Of a DNA stretch of 64,000 nt, positions 1 through 12,720 are shown in pieces. The stretch spans positions 1,984,001-2,048,000 of the forward strand of contig NC_060258.1 of NCBI RefSeq assembly GCF_921293095.1. Direction: 5' to 3'. Each line of letters opens with the position of its first letter. Position 1 is the stretch's first letter. Source of the DNA: Ischnura elegans. Taxonomy: Eukaryota; Arthropoda; Insecta; Odonata; Coenagrionidae. The position numbers and the translations under genes are program-made. The notes below the pieces were generated by a model that was given only the letters and a program-made list of their open reading frames with translations, did not search any database and was not told the origin of the DNA.

Positions 1-164
1 GCATGTTTTCGACTCTTTTACACCAAGATTGCATACCTTCACGGGGACAAAAAATAAATTTCATTCTACTTAGCATTCATAACAGAGAAAAGTTCATATC
101 TGAATGATTGGTTTCATCTATTGAGCTAAATCAAGTTCAATGTTGTTTACTTCCATGGCATCCA

Positions 165-700
165 ATGTGTGCAAACACCCACTGTTACTGACTGGAAACG
201 GTGAATGAGTCGCAATTTGCACAGAGTATTTTTCAATTAAACTTGACATAAGTCTTCTACTTTGGGCCATGTGGAACAATTCGATGGACCTTGCGGATGA
301 ATGAACGAGATACTAATGTCATTCTCTTCTAAACACACTGCAATGATTTTAGGAAATCACCAGGTTTTTCGGAAGCACACGAGGAAGTCATTCATGGTGA
401 GATTTTGAGGACTGTATGTCTATATATCTATGTATATACTGTATGTCTATGGATTTTATTAGTGTCACAGCCTGTTTGATTGTGTGAATTACAGAGAGAG
501 CTATAGTTGTCCCGTGTCTGTTAACTACCAAGACATGAAACTGTTGATGCAATAAAGAGGTGCTCCTTTCACCTAATTATTGTTTTGTCTAAATTGAACC
601 AGAGTCCTCTATATTGCCATATAATAACTACGAAGTTGAGTCGTCGCAGTCGGCCATCTTCACTCTCATCATTAATGGCGGTCTGTGTTGTAGCATAGGC
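165..700 (-). repeat. left arm of a large divergent inverted repeat
   Basis: Bases about 165-300 match the reverse complement of about 8525-8665, and 575-700 match that of about 8150-8260; a shared landmark is GAGTCGTCGCA. The right arm carries the first part of the Penelope-like reading frame at 8444, so this arm may be a second, inverted copy of that element's 5' part or a duplicated promoter region. An AATAAA stands at about 552-557 on the plus strand. The arms are interrupted by indels and the duplication looks old. Confidence 0.6.
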
Positions 701-754
701 GTAACGTCGAGTTGGTGCAGTTTTTTACATTTTTGTAATTGATAAATAAGAGAG

Positions 755-1790
755 ATGGGCGGTTCTTCTGCACCAAACTGTTCCATTAGTTGTAGGGATG
801 TGTTCCGCGCTTTCGTTTTTCCTTGTAATCCTCAGGTAAGGGCTAAATGGCTACAAATGTGGGGGATGGATGAGTGGCACCAAAGCCGTCTTCCACTATT
901 TGTGAGGTGAGTTAGAAGTTGATGTAATTCAATGTATTGGGTAAGTATTCGTATGAAGATCAAGTTCTTACTTAGTTTCGGCATAATTTGATGAAAGGCT
1001 GTGATTTACTTCAAGGATTAATACCTTTGCCAATCAGTTTTACGTTGTATACGTAATGTAAACAGAAAAGAGTGCATAATAATTCCTGCTATTGTTGAGA
1101 GTTTTTCATGTATAGGTTTAAGGTTATTTGTGTCAATGGTTTTTAAACTTTGATAGTGTCGTAATACTGATACAATTAACCCATGCTACATTCCATTAAT
1201 TAATTTAAACAATAAACTAGAATACGCATCTTATTCACACAATGGAATGTGGTAAGTTGTTATTATTTCGTCGCGTGAAAGTTATATACTTGTAAGTGTC
1301 CTTGAAAGTTATACCTGTAACATATAAGTGCTTTCACGTTTGAAATATCGTGAGGAACTTTACGTGTGATACAATCAATGATACCAGTTTTCATTAAAGA
1401 CTTACTGAAATCATGTAATATTCATGTCCGTTTTGGAACTATATGTTGTTGGTAACGAATGTTTGTAGTAATTAATTGAATCCATTTTGGATTTTACACC
1501 TTGTAATTACATGCAATTTATATAAGCCGCGAAACCTTCCTTAATTAATATTATAGTCAACATATATTACATGCATGTATTTATTTAGCCATTTAATCAT
1601 TATGAAAACATTTTCCTGCGAGTTTTCCTTGCCACAGGTGCACTTATACGAATCAAAATTTGAATCCATTCGGAAGAGAGGCTGGAAAATATTAAAAGCC
1701 CAATCATGTTCCGACGATTTTCGGCGTCGCGAATCGTCCGAAGCCTATTACACCATGAGGAGACCTCTAATATTCGATTGCCGGTCTTGA
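755..1790 (+). CDS. candidate two-exon small protein gene, THAP-like cysteine motif uncertain
   Basis: Proposed exon 1 is 755-835, starting with ATG after AGAG and ending at CAG|GTAAGG. Proposed exon 2 is 1638-1790, following TTTTCCTTGCCACAG. The junction is phase 0 and the joined frame is open to TGA at 1788-1790, giving 77 residues. Exon 1 encodes a Cys pair (NCSISC) and an FVFP motif, and exon 2 encodes GWKILKAQSCSDDF. The spacing resembles a THAP zinc finger (C-x-C, FxFP, W, CSxHF), but the final His is not present, so this is only a resemblance. A second donor at 906|907 (GAG|GTGAGT) would add a Trp-rich stretch (AKWLQMWGMDEW) and change the frame after the junction. No homologue is recognised; a chance pairing of splice sites is possible. 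Confidence 0.35.
836..1637 (+). other. putative intron of the candidate gene
   Basis: AT-rich sequence between the proposed donor GTAAGG and acceptor GCCACAG. It carries no convincing coding frame and no recognised repeat. An alternative donor lies inside it at 907. Confidence 0.35.
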
Positions 1791-4700
1791 ATTGAAAGTA
1801 TTTTCCTTTGCTAAAGTTGAAGAGACATCGAGTGTGGTATGTACGTATTGAGGTTGTTCTATTATTCATACTATTGGCATTTGCTGAGAGAGTGTGTTTA
1901 TGATGTTACCAGTGTCAGTGCATTGTGATGAACGGTATTATTATTGGTGATAACGAAGTATTGTGGCACCGTTCAATTGGGTTATTGTCTATCAGTCATC
2001 TGGTTGTTGGGCTTTATTTTCTTTTGTTCATCTTGAGTAGCATTTTCAATTCCATCGTCCTTTGCTGTCACCCACATACCTACGCTCAACAGATAGCACA
2101 AGTTTCACTGCCCACTTATCTCTTCTTATGACGATTAAATTATGAAATTATTCAAAAGTAGCGCGAACGGCTGTCCTGTTTAGATTATTAACCAGCCTGA
2201 GAGACAATTACCTATTAGCTCTAGGCTGTAAAAATATGATTGTACAAGTACTATCGATCCCTTTATAAATGGGTTCATTGGAAATGTTTCTTACAAACAA
2301 CTGGTGGATTGATAGTGATATGCCAGGGCATTTATTAGGGAATGGCATCAACAAAGCATTTATGTATCCTCATCGTCCATTCAATAGTTTAGGTTCTCGG
2401 TGTCAGGCGCTGCCTGAAGTATTATTATTAAAAGGAAGTGGTAATTAAACATACTCTTTAATTATTGGTTCAAGTTTGTACAAAGTAAGAAGTGGCAAGC
2501 ATGCACAAGCAAGTGATATCTCTACTTTCCCTTCATAGCTTCATTGTATTCTTGGGGTCTGTGAACTAATTTACAAATCAAAAACATTGCTGATATTGAC
2601 AATTCAAATGATTTTGAAACTGCCTTCATTTTGTGATACCATATTTGAACTTACTGCGGCTAAAGGAAGAAAATAAAGAGGACTTTTTAGTAATTAATTA
2701 AGAAGTACCTCATTGCTATTTTCATTGTTAAAGTCCTATTTTTTTACTTCTTTGAGAGAGTGCTTCAATGCTATATTAAAATGTGAAATGATGCAAATTT
2801 TTTGTTTGAAACCAAAACCATTGACTAGGGGTTTCTCGATAGTTTTCCTTGGAAAAAATCACCTGTGTGTAATTCATGTTTGGCATAGTCGAACGCTGGA
2901 TGAATCCAAGGTCTTGTTTCTAGGATAGGTTAAGTGTTTTTTAAGACTACATGCAGTCTTTTGGGCTGGAGATATTGAGCATGTCTTTATTTGTGTGTTT
3001 ATTCATGTCATAAGCACCTATATTACCCTGAGTCATGGACTTCTAAAATCTCTTGTACATAGTTTGTCTGTTTCTATTATGCCTCATTTTATTGTCTTTA
3101 GGTGGTGTAAGTCAATTCTTTCCTGTCTTCCATACATGTCACCTGGACTTGGTATTTTGCTGAGATATGACTACGTGTGTATATTTTTAAATGACGTATT
3201 TGTTAACATTCTCATTCATCTATTATATTTTGAGAAATCAGCACATTTGTTGTAAAATAAGCATGCAGTCTTTGCTAATGCTTATCATCTATCAAATAAG
3301 GTAGCTTCTCAAATTGACAAGTTTTCTTGAATGTAAGATTAAACTATATCTATTGCAAGTTCTTTTATTTCACATTGCCTTTGCTTATATTCTGACAATT
3401 TTTCAGTTATACCATTTTTCATTACTTCCATAGCATCCAAATTGCTTCTTTACATTGAAAAAGTGTTTTCAAAATACTTCTGGAGTAATTAAATGGAGTC
3501 ACTGGTTGCTCTTATGTTAAGCTGTTTTGGTGACTGTCTGATTTGAGAACTACCATCGTGTTTGCTAAAGTTATTCTGACACTTTGAAATTCAGTATCGT
3601 TTCTTGATTAATATACTTTTGATGCTATTATAATTATGCTTCTATTGCATTAAAATTGAGTGTCTTATTCAATAATGTGCATAAATGTTTCTTCATATCT
3701 GGGCTCATCATCTTGTTGCATCATTTAGAGGAACAGGGTGGGCAATATCTTGAATTCAGATCCTCCTAAATGGAGTGCTTAAGAATATTTTGTTACTGAA
3801 TTTGGCCCATAATATTGTATGGATTAGCTTTTTTTATTTTCTAAGTGGATTGACCTCTTACCAAGGTGTTCTGCAGTGCATATATTGTGCATTAAATTGA
3901 AATGCATGTTATGTGAATACCAGTGGTGATTTGTTTTATTCTTATATGTTACTCAAGTTCACTCAGTTGATGTCACCAAGATTATTCCTTTGTTCCAGAT
4001 TCAATGCTGCCTGTTGTATCATGTTTGGAATTGGTGGCTATATAATGGAACGACTTCTACAATGATAAGATACAATTACTGCATTTCATGTCCAAATAAC
4101 CTAAGCAGAAGAAGCATGTGCAGCGTTATATTCACAGCAATCATCTTCTGCATTGGCATTGTGGTGTCACCATGTATTTTGCTTAATGAGAGAATATATC
4201 TGGAGTAGCAAAATGTATTTTTTCATAAATTTTCTAACTTGTTGTTTGTTTTTTCTATATTCAAGTTCAACGCTCAGTCTAAATCAAATTGAACTTCTAT
4301 TATGTTAAAACTGATTCCATGGGGTGTAATCTGTATTATTTATTTATGAGCAAGTGTTTGATGTTGCTCCACATAGCTAGTTATTAGAGCATCACCTCTG
4401 TCAGTGTTTACCTGGCCTTGATGTATTTTATACAAGAGTAATTTTTTATATGATTACCTCTTAACTACCTGTTACATTGCTTTACTCTGGTAATTCACAT
4501 AAGTGGTTACATTTTTGAGTTCTTTACATCAAATTTGAAGATGAGTTGCTGATATGGAATTCTCAATCTATTCAATAGCATGGAAGCACCTTTATTCTAA
4601 TGCTCTGACATAGGTATATTTGGCCTGGTTAAGTGGTTTTCCCTCTTTGTTTGTTGTGTGTTGATACGATGACTAATCAGTTCTTATTGCATATATCCCT

Positions 4701-6840
4701 CTTTGGCATATACACATTTTATCATTACCAATATGTATAATGTTTATACCATGAATACTTGGTTATCTACCAGTTGAGTCGTGGTTAATGTGGATTGTTG
4801 ACGGCTTTGCACATTCTAGTGAAACATGTTTGCATTAAGTTGTCTTATATAGAGATATAAAATCAACTGTTTTATCAGATATTTCATTATTTTGGCATTA
4901 AAAGAGCAAAGTTTATTATAATTTACCACCTAGTATCAGAGCTTTCTGGTTTAAATATCCTTAGAAGTCCTTAATTTGCAGGAATGATTTCCAAGAACAC
5001 TTCTTACCTAAGATTTTAATGAATTTTCAAGTGAGAGAAAGATTCTTACATCACTTCTAAAAGGTGCATGGTTCGGTCTTTAAAAAAATTATTTACCTTT
5101 GCTTAACATATTGTCAAGATTAAGAGCCATTTTTCACATTTATTCCCATACAGTACTACTACTAGTCCACTTGTTTAGAGAGAACACATGAGATCACATC
5201 AAAGGACTTATGAATAAACTTAGGTGATTCATGCATGTTAAATTTTTGTAACTATTATGCAGACGTATGGAAATCATTCTATAATTATGTTAATTATCCT
5301 AAGCATATGATGAGGATGTAAAAAATGACTACTAAGATATGGATGTCATTCACATTAATCTCCAATTTAAGGATATTGATACCTAAGTGTATGGAAATTG
5401 TATTTTATTCCATGGCATATTTCAGTTAGGCTAACAGAGATGTCCTGTTGTAAATCTTTCGCGGAATTGAATTGAGACAAGAGTGGACTAAATGAGGAGC
5501 CTGCTGTTGACAAAAGTCATATCAATCTAGCTGACTTGAAGCTAACTAAGAAGGAAGACTTATTTCCATATCTTATCATATACTTTTGAGTGTTTTGTTA
5601 CAAAATGCATGGGCATGCTATTACAGGAGTTGTGTCCTGGTCATAAAATACTTCAGTAATCTTTTTTGGGTTAATAGCAAAATAGTTCATGTCATATATA
5701 GATTGAATTTTATTCCTACATTAGTGCCCCGGTATATATTAGGCATTTTGGCCTTAATATGAGCACTTTGGTTCTTCTTTATTTATCTTATGTTTCACTT
5801 CATTTCACCTTAAGCAGAGATGGGAATTGCTTATAATCACGAATATATTATCTGGGATTGGGATATTATGGGAGAAATGATCTCTATTTCAGTCATAAAT
5901 AAATTTTTTACCAAATGCGTCTGCTTGGAATTTGAAAGTTAGTACCCTTGTGTCAACTCAGATTGTAGAAGTTAATTTTATATGTCTAGTTAAGTATTAC
6001 CTACTGCTGCTATTAATCACAATTAACTGTTCACGGAGCTATGTTGTGTTATTAGGCGTTCATTCATTGTATCCCACAAATTTTTTATGTTGATTTAATT
6101 GCAAGAGTGCGTCTTAGTGTACGTACTAGGTTTTTTGAGAATGGTCTGACATGATCCCCTGTTAGATTTTGTTCTACTTTTACTTTTCAAGGAATTGTAT
6201 GGATGTTCATTTTAGAATTGTTTTCTTTTGCTATGTGTTCTCTATTCCAAGGACTTATTTCCCAGGAAAAGACCCCAGTGGTTCACCTAGGCTTGTAGTT
6301 ATTAAATTTTTTTTCAATTAGTGATGCAGTAAACAGTGGAAGGGCTTGCATAGGGATGATAATAAGCAAGTTGTTAAACCGTGATTCAAGTTTGTTTTTT
6401 CTACGTTGCTGCAAGCCTGATTCCGGCTTGCATTGCTATTTGGGTACAAGGGCGGACTGGCCAGGTTGGCAATCTCTGAGTCACCCAAGCTTAGGGGGTC
6501 CCTGCTCCATCTTGAGGGGATATTAAAAGTGTAATTAAAAAAAGATATTCATTACTTAGGTTACTTGAACCAATATTTTTTGTAATTATAAAAAGTTTTG
6601 TGTTCATTGGTTGCTTTCTTTACTGCATACTCATTGTAAATTAAATGAAGTGAGTTAGGTGTCCAGAAGGTAAAAAAAACTGCAAGTGCTTATTTGGAAT
6701 GGTTATTTGGAAAGATTGTATTTAGTTTCTTTTTTTAGATTTCAGTGCTGTTTCTGGGACAAATTCATTAAAGAGATATCAGTTCCATAATAAATTATTA
6801 ATTTTCTCAATTTTCATAGTATTTTTTTATTAACTTTATC
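1791..6840. other. AT-rich non-coding stretch
   Basis: About 5 kb of AT-rich sequence with only short chance reading frames. Nothing in codon usage, motifs or splice borders supports a gene. The reading frames of 60-90 residues here are Phe/Leu/Ile-rich and look like translated AT-rich DNA. A fragment near 6447 beginning GGGCGGACTGGCC resembles the ends of GGGG-rich short repeats seen later in the window. Confidence 0.6.
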
Positions 6841-7038
6841 TACTATTTAAGAGCGAGGAAATTGTCAAAATCCATTTTCGGGGCATGCAGTTCCCTAAAA
6901 TTTTCCAAGGAAGACCTCCGAATTCCCCCCATCAGGACCCCAGACCGCTGGATACTACTATCATTGGAACAGATATGCCCTCTGTCTGTTTCTATCATTG
7001 GCATTTGGTATTGAGCACATCCATCCATGTGAGTACCC

Positions 7039-7331
7039 TGCAGGGGCCCAGGTAGTACTTAAGACTGGGGGGGTGGGTTCAGGTGCAACTAATACCAGGG
7101 TGTGTGGGGGAACGGAATACCCTCCAGGATAAGCGGTCGGTGCGAGATTAGTAAATTGGCGAATTTTAAGATAAATGGTGAGTTTTATGGCTTTCTGAGG
7201 GATATTTTATTAGTCCTTACACTATTCTATTAGTAATATTAATCCAATTAAGTAAAATGGATTAAAATTAAAAATTTCTCTGATCTCTGGGGGAGGAATT
7301 TATCCCCCATAACCCCCCTCGCTGCTCCATT
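7039..7331 (+). mobile_element. GGGG-rich MITE-like repeat, copy M1
   Basis: About 290 bp that recurs at 35978-36263 on the same strand and 59730-60024 on the opposite strand. The shared core includes TTACACTATTCTATT and AATCCAATTAAGTAAAATGG. It begins near a TTAAGACTGGGG motif and ends in CCCCCCTCGCTGCTCCA. There is no coding capacity. This copy has more diverged ends than the one at 35978. Confidence 0.7.
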
Positions 7332-7550
7332 GGTACCCAGGATCAAAGCAAGGAGGACATGTCGTGGTCTTTCAAGTAGTAACATTTTTGCAAAGAATGA
7401 AGAAGCCAAAATTGTAAGTAAATTATGACAGCGTTTCATTGTTCTATACAATGAAGAGAATGACTTAAATTTGTTACATGTCTTATGCAAATATAATTTT
7501 TTTAATAATTTCTTTAAAATTTTCGTTACGAGCTTAATTTATTTTCGCTT

Positions 7551-7735
7551 CAAAGGGGGGGGGGGGCGTAGCCAGGAATTTCGTTCGGGTTAATGATCGA
7601 AAAAACTATTTGTCAAATAAATGTTTTGTAAAATCGTCATTTCTCAATATTTTGTTTTTTAAATTAATCAAAGTAACTGTGTTTTCATATTGTCCGGGGG
7701 ACAGGGGGGTCCTATCCCACCGCATTACGCCGCTA
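7551..7735 (+). mobile_element. short GGGG-rich repeat with GGCGTA ends
   Basis: A run of twelve G at 7555-7566 is followed by CGTAGCCAGGAATTTC, and the stretch closes with CACCGCATTACGCCGCT, whose reverse complement also starts with GGCGTA after AGC. This fits a small non-autonomous element with degenerate inverted ends. The 105-residue frame from 7610 is read through it and is not believed to be a gene. Confidence 0.4.
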
Positions 7736-8149
7736 AAAGGCCGTCTCCAGCTGGTTACGCCCATCTACCCGCTGTCCTACTATCAGATTTCAGTCATTAA
7801 ACTCGCGGCGGAATTGCTTGTGTCAGTACATATTTTGCAAAGAGCCTTTTCATTGAGGGTAAGAGTTTCCGTTAATAGTATTTTCAGTGATTATTTAGCG
7901 CAATTGGGTGTCAACCCATTAAAATAAGGGTTCGATCACGTCGTACTACGTTTAGCCTTTGCCCTGGTTTTACCTTTATTTTCGCCGTTTCCATTGTTGT
8001 CATGCCTAGAAAATTTGTACTTATGTTACTGAAGGTTTCGAAAATCAATATCACCTATCCGAAAATTACCAACATTCTTCGCTTACCAAAAAAACGAAGA
8101 AATTTTACCACATCTCCTTATGGGAAAACGGAGTATTTACACTGAAAAT

Positions 8150-8665
8150 GGCGGACGTCGTGGTTGCCATAGTGGAAGCCTATGCGACGACTCGACATGA
8201 TGAGAGAGTAGTGTTGAAAGAGCAATCTAGAGGACTCTGAATTGAACTAATTAGCATGTGGTAATTGAAAATTTCATAGCAGGCAAGAATTTACTTACTT
8301 AAATAAAGTGATAAATGTCAAAAATGTACTTCATGGGAAAATAATGTCTCAGCAGCATTTGAAAAAGCGAGATTGAAATGTCTATGAGTGACCATGTTCA
8401 ACTTTTATCATTCTTTTCCACAAGTTAATCTTAACAACATAATATGGCTGCTTTTCCAGTTTCAACCGAAAATACAATTGACATATCATGCAGAGCTAAA
8501 GAAAAGGTTTGTTATATGCAGGTTATACATCCGCAAGGTCCATCGGATTGTTCCATATGGCCCATAGTAGAAGACTTATGTAAAGTGGCATTGAAAAATA
8601 CTCTGTGCAAATTGCGACTCATTCACCGTTTCCAGCCAGTAGCAGTGGGTGTTTGCACATCATTT
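8150..8665 (+). repeat. right arm of the large inverted repeat
   Basis: Pairs with 165-700 on the opposite strand. It holds the sequence upstream of and including the start of the Penelope-like frame at 8444. The two arms are about 7.5 kb apart and enclose the candidate gene and the AT-rich stretch. Confidence 0.6.
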
Positions 8666-9935
8666 CCGTCCGTGCAAAACCTCTCCAACACTAATTTCTC
8701 TGACAAAGAGCAATTGCTCTTCTCGGTCTTAACTTTGGTGTCGTTCCCAAAAAAAAGCTTCCTTGAGGACTTAATGGCCAACATTGAATCATCAATCCAA
8801 TTTCTTGACATGGAGACAAAGAATGGCATCCAAAAAGGCTGCCAAAAAATATTCAAAGCTAATGATTCAAAACCCAAACACGTGATGTCACACCCAAATA
8901 AGCATCTACCACGAAATAAATAGCTGAAATCCAAAGAATGCTTAACCTAAAACCTGATGAAGGCAATAGCTGTGTAATTCCAGACAAAAACGCATATCAG
9001 CAGAAAATAACATCCCTACTGGAATGCGGTCCTTCCACTAAACTTCCAAAAAGTCCCGCTTTATCCAGGCCGCTAAGGCTACATTGTCCGCCTGAAACGA
9101 GCAAAGTTCAAACTTTACGTCTCCTATCTCCGCCTTCCGCGACTATAGGGTCTTTCCGAAATAGCAAAAAAATTGTCCCATGAGACCTATTGTTAAAGCC
9201 AGTTACTCTCAAACACACTATCCATCAAAATGGCTTTCTTCGGAGTTTACACGACTTCAACTTCACAGTAATTCCAACTTAAAAAGCACATACGATTTCA
9301 TGTCAAAACACGACCTTAAAAAGATCCGATATACTAGTTTTCTTTGTGTAGAATCTCTCTTTCCGGGTGTTCCCATTCCAGATACCTTGAAATTCCTAAA
9401 ACTATGGTTAAGATCTTAATATCTCACAGATGACATAGTTAACGAATATATCAGTCTAACCAACCTCGTTATAAGTGAAAACTATTTCATTTATAACCAT
9501 AACTGTTACAAACAAGACTTCGGTTCCACATTGGGTGATTCATATCCCCTTCCTGGCTAACGTGTTCATGTCCTTCTTTGAAAAACACTTCCAGGAAATA
9601 TTTTCCTACTTCCCACGGGTATGGCATAGGTACTTTCTGATATATTTGCTTTTTATGACTCTGAAGCTTGCCCTATCGAGTTGTTCCTTGCACAGCTCAA
9701 CGACCAGTACCCATCCATTAACTTTACGTGTAAGATTGAAAATAATCTCTCTCTTCCTTTATAGACATTGGAGTTTTCCGAAACAAAGAAAACCAAATTC
9801 CCTAAAGCAAATACCATTTATATCCTCACCATATATCCACAACACCTCCTTCGGCCAAAGCAGCCACAAACACGCAGCTTTCTATGCCCTTACTCACCGA
9901 CTACTCAAAGTACCGATGAGCTAAACAAATTTTGA
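8444..9935 (+). mobile_element. Penelope-like retroelement, reverse transcriptase part, broken
   Basis: Translated stretches follow the order known for Penelope-like reverse transcriptases. An N-terminal helical part comes first (8444-8923). A segment with NKxxYQQKITSLLE character follows, then RPIV with KWLSSEF (from 9180), VPIPDTLKFLK near 9380, a part resembling the NYFxFxxxxYKQ region near 9470-9520, and a stretch ending in AAFYALTHRLLKVP before 9920. No GIY-YIG domain is seen in this copy, but one lies at 27.4-27.9 kb. The element is decayed, with several breaks, and is probably old. Assignment rests on motif order remembered for the family and was not searched. Confidence 0.65.
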
Positions 9936-10280
9936 AAAGTAACTCGAATACATAAAACATACCGCTGCACAGTGGGCTAGAATCGAAAAAATCTGGCTTA
10001 AACCTCAAAAACATTTTTTTGAGGCAGAAGGTTGAAATTTCGCATGCATATTTCCAAATAAACTCTGCACAACTACTCAAATTATTTCTCTCCTGTGTCT
10101 TCACGTTATCAATATATTTTAGTTATGGGCACTGTGTGAGTGAGTCAGTTCAAATGTGCGACTCAGTAGATTGAGCTGTGAGGCGAGAGTCTTATTCAGT
10201 GAGTCGCAGCTCCCTCCCGGCTCTATTCCACCCACTCAATAACTTTCCTTCCCCCTCCACATACCCCTACACATCCCAAA
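9936..10280. other. non-coding stretch before the TIR transposon
   Basis: AT-rich sequence followed by a pyrimidine-rich tract near 10210-10275. No gene or structured repeat is seen. Confidence 0.5.
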
Positions 10281-11654
10281 TGCCCCGTTTACACCACGAT
10301 CGTACCGACGTTGATCGCGACTACTGCACGTTTACACGTCTAAAAGTTACCATCGTAACTAAGTGCTACCCTCGTTGTGGAATTGTGTCAGATAACAACT
10401 GACGACGACACTGCGTGAGAAAATTGAAATCCTGGAAATTAAGAAGCAAAAGAATATTAATACTTTCATGTGCTAAAACTGAAGCTAGACCGAACTGTCG
10501 GTAAAAAGTTAAAGAATGTAGGTTTCTTTATGGGAATCTGTCCAAAGTTTAGCAATATTCATGCGGTAAAGACAGTAGATATGTCTCCTTGCTACGTTCC
10601 AAATTGGAATATTTTGCTAACTGGTCACTTTATTATAATATCGACTCAATCCGGATTGAACGTGTCCAAAAAAATTTTTCAAATTAAATAATTGCGATTT
10701 ATTAATCTCTTTGTCTGATTACAACACTTCATATATTCTTTCCCTAGTTAATTTGAAAACTCTTGCACGACCAAGGATCCTCCAACAATGGCATATTCCT
10801 CTACAAAATTATCAAATTATATTTAGATTGTTCCTATCTCCTTTATTAGTAACTTTTAATGGATCCCGTCATAGCTATATAAATCCTCACCTGCTTGTTT
10901 TTAATTACCATAGAGCAAATTATGTCTTCAACTCCCAGCTATGATGAGATAAAACTAGTCACAACAGTCCGTGAAGTCTTTAAGAAACTAGATTCTTCGA
11001 GAGAATATGTCAAAACATTCAAGAATATTCACGCGTTAAAGACAGTACATATTGCTGTTATAATTTAACTAGAAAAAGCTTACATTTCGGCTTGATTCGG
11101 CACAAGTATTGATATCTCCATGTCCTCATCTAAATGTTATGGTTATTTCTGGCGAATTTTATTGTGAAATCCTGTATATAATGATTTAATTGGTTAAAGT
11201 TTTGTGCATGTTTGTTATTTTCCATCATCTGTGAAGTATAATGTAAGGATACATGGTTATGGGTTAACCTGTAAATAAAGAAATGCATAAAACTGGTATA
11301 GTACAGAATATCCGATATCATTTGGTAAATAGAACATCAGAAAAAAAACTTTCCCCTAACGTCCTTCCATTACCTGCTGAATGATGTCTTCAATCGTTGC
11401 CATATATCTTTGATATATTAGAGTTATTTATGAAATATCAGTTATTGTATCAAGATTGCAACGGCGCGAAAGAATCGTATATGCATCGATCTTCATTTCC
11501 TAACTCTTTTTTCTTAGCACACTAGCGCTAACCATCGTAAGTTCGGCAGTGTTAGGTACTAAAGCCTACGATGGTAACTCTGCGCGTTTACACGACGTTT
11601 TGAGGTTACGATCGTAAGGATCAACGTCGCGACGATCGTTGTGTAAACGGGGCA
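10281..11654. mobile_element. non-autonomous DNA transposon with long terminal inverted repeats
   Basis: The ends are TGCCCCGTTTACACCACGAT and, reversed, TGCCCCGTTTACACAACGAT. Related sequence continues inward for about 75-100 bp on each side, including CGACGTTGATC, CGTTTACAC and GTTACCATCGTA. AAA flanks both ends, which fits a 3-bp target duplication such as PIF/Harbinger makes, but the superfamily is not certain. Inside, a stretch around 10537-10583 is repeated near 11005-11052 (landmark TAAAGACAGTA). No transposase frame is visible; the short frames inside are AT-rich and unconvincing. Confidence 0.75.
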
Positions 11655-11939
11655 AAAGTCTTTCCGCACCCCCGCTTCAAATCCCCCGCCTCCCCTCGCA
11701 AAACCCGACCCTTCCCCATCATTGGCTCTCCCTGCCTCTGACGTTCGAACAATTGCCTCAACCCGTTCACCGTAATCCATCAATGGTCATTACTTGGCCT
11801 ATGTTTTCAAACTTAGGGTGCATCCATTTCCACCTTTCTCCCTTTTTTCAATAGGGGAAGAAAAGAAATGATTAAATGCGCATAGCCTTCACAAAAGCGT
11901 GCATAATAGTGGCATTGACCAAGAAAGCTACGTGAATGC

Positions 11940-12680
11940 TTCAAAATTTTTGCGGAGGTGCGTGCTGCACCGCACTTATATATTCTTCGTCCGCTACAAC
12001 ACCTTCAGGAGTAATAATCTGTCCTACGAAAGGAACCGGCAAACGGCAGAAACCAGTTTTTGATAAATTTAATGTAACATTACTAGCTTCGAAACTTCTT
12101 GATAATAGTTCCGAATGTTCTCAGTGGGAATCAGAAGTATCTGTCGATACTAACACATCCACATAAATAGTGACAAAATCAGTAATATCGGGACCTAAGA
12201 TAGCATCAAAACACCTCACCATCGCTTCCCCGCTATTGTTAAGCCCATAAGCCACTCGCTGAAACACATAAGATATAATTCGTATAAAAATGCGGCGTAT
12301 TTCTGATCAAAAGGATTAAGTCTCATTTTCAAATATGCCGCAGTGATTTCTGTGGCAGAAAAAACATTTTTTCCTCAGAATTTTCTTAGTTATTTATCTA
12401 TTCAAGGAGGTTTGTAGCATTCCGCATCAGTTAGACCGTTTAACTTCCGGGCGTTTACGCATAAACGAACCCTTGCGTCCGCTTTTTTCACAATAGGGTA
12501 ATTTCCATCATTTCCATCAAAGAAAACGAAAGGCATTGATTGCGATTCGTAACCCATCATTAGTGTATTCATAATATAAAAATTATCTGGTTGTAGAAAT
12601 ACCGGTTTAGACGAATGGCAATCGTCAATTTTATCCTCATTTGAAAAAGGCCAGATTGGCGCCGTATCAGCGCTCAGAGC
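11940..12680 (-). mobile_element. Gypsy-type LTR retrotransposon fossil, reverse transcriptase part
   Basis: Minus-strand stretches resemble the Gypsy reverse transcriptase: a part like the RLCVNARKLN region, a part like FSATEITAAYLKM, and a YVDVLVSTD-like catalytic neighbourhood leading to a GQIITPEG-like end. No LTRs, integrase or gag could be found next to it. The copy is broken in several places and looks old. Confidence 0.6.
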
Positions 12681-12720
12681 CTCACCCCAAGGTCACCTCA
12701 GTTGTGGCAGCAGGAACCAG

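Noticed and set aside
6843-7028. 61-residue minus-strand frame before MITE M1
   Set aside because: No supporting motif; probably chance or part of a degraded GGGG-rich repeat.
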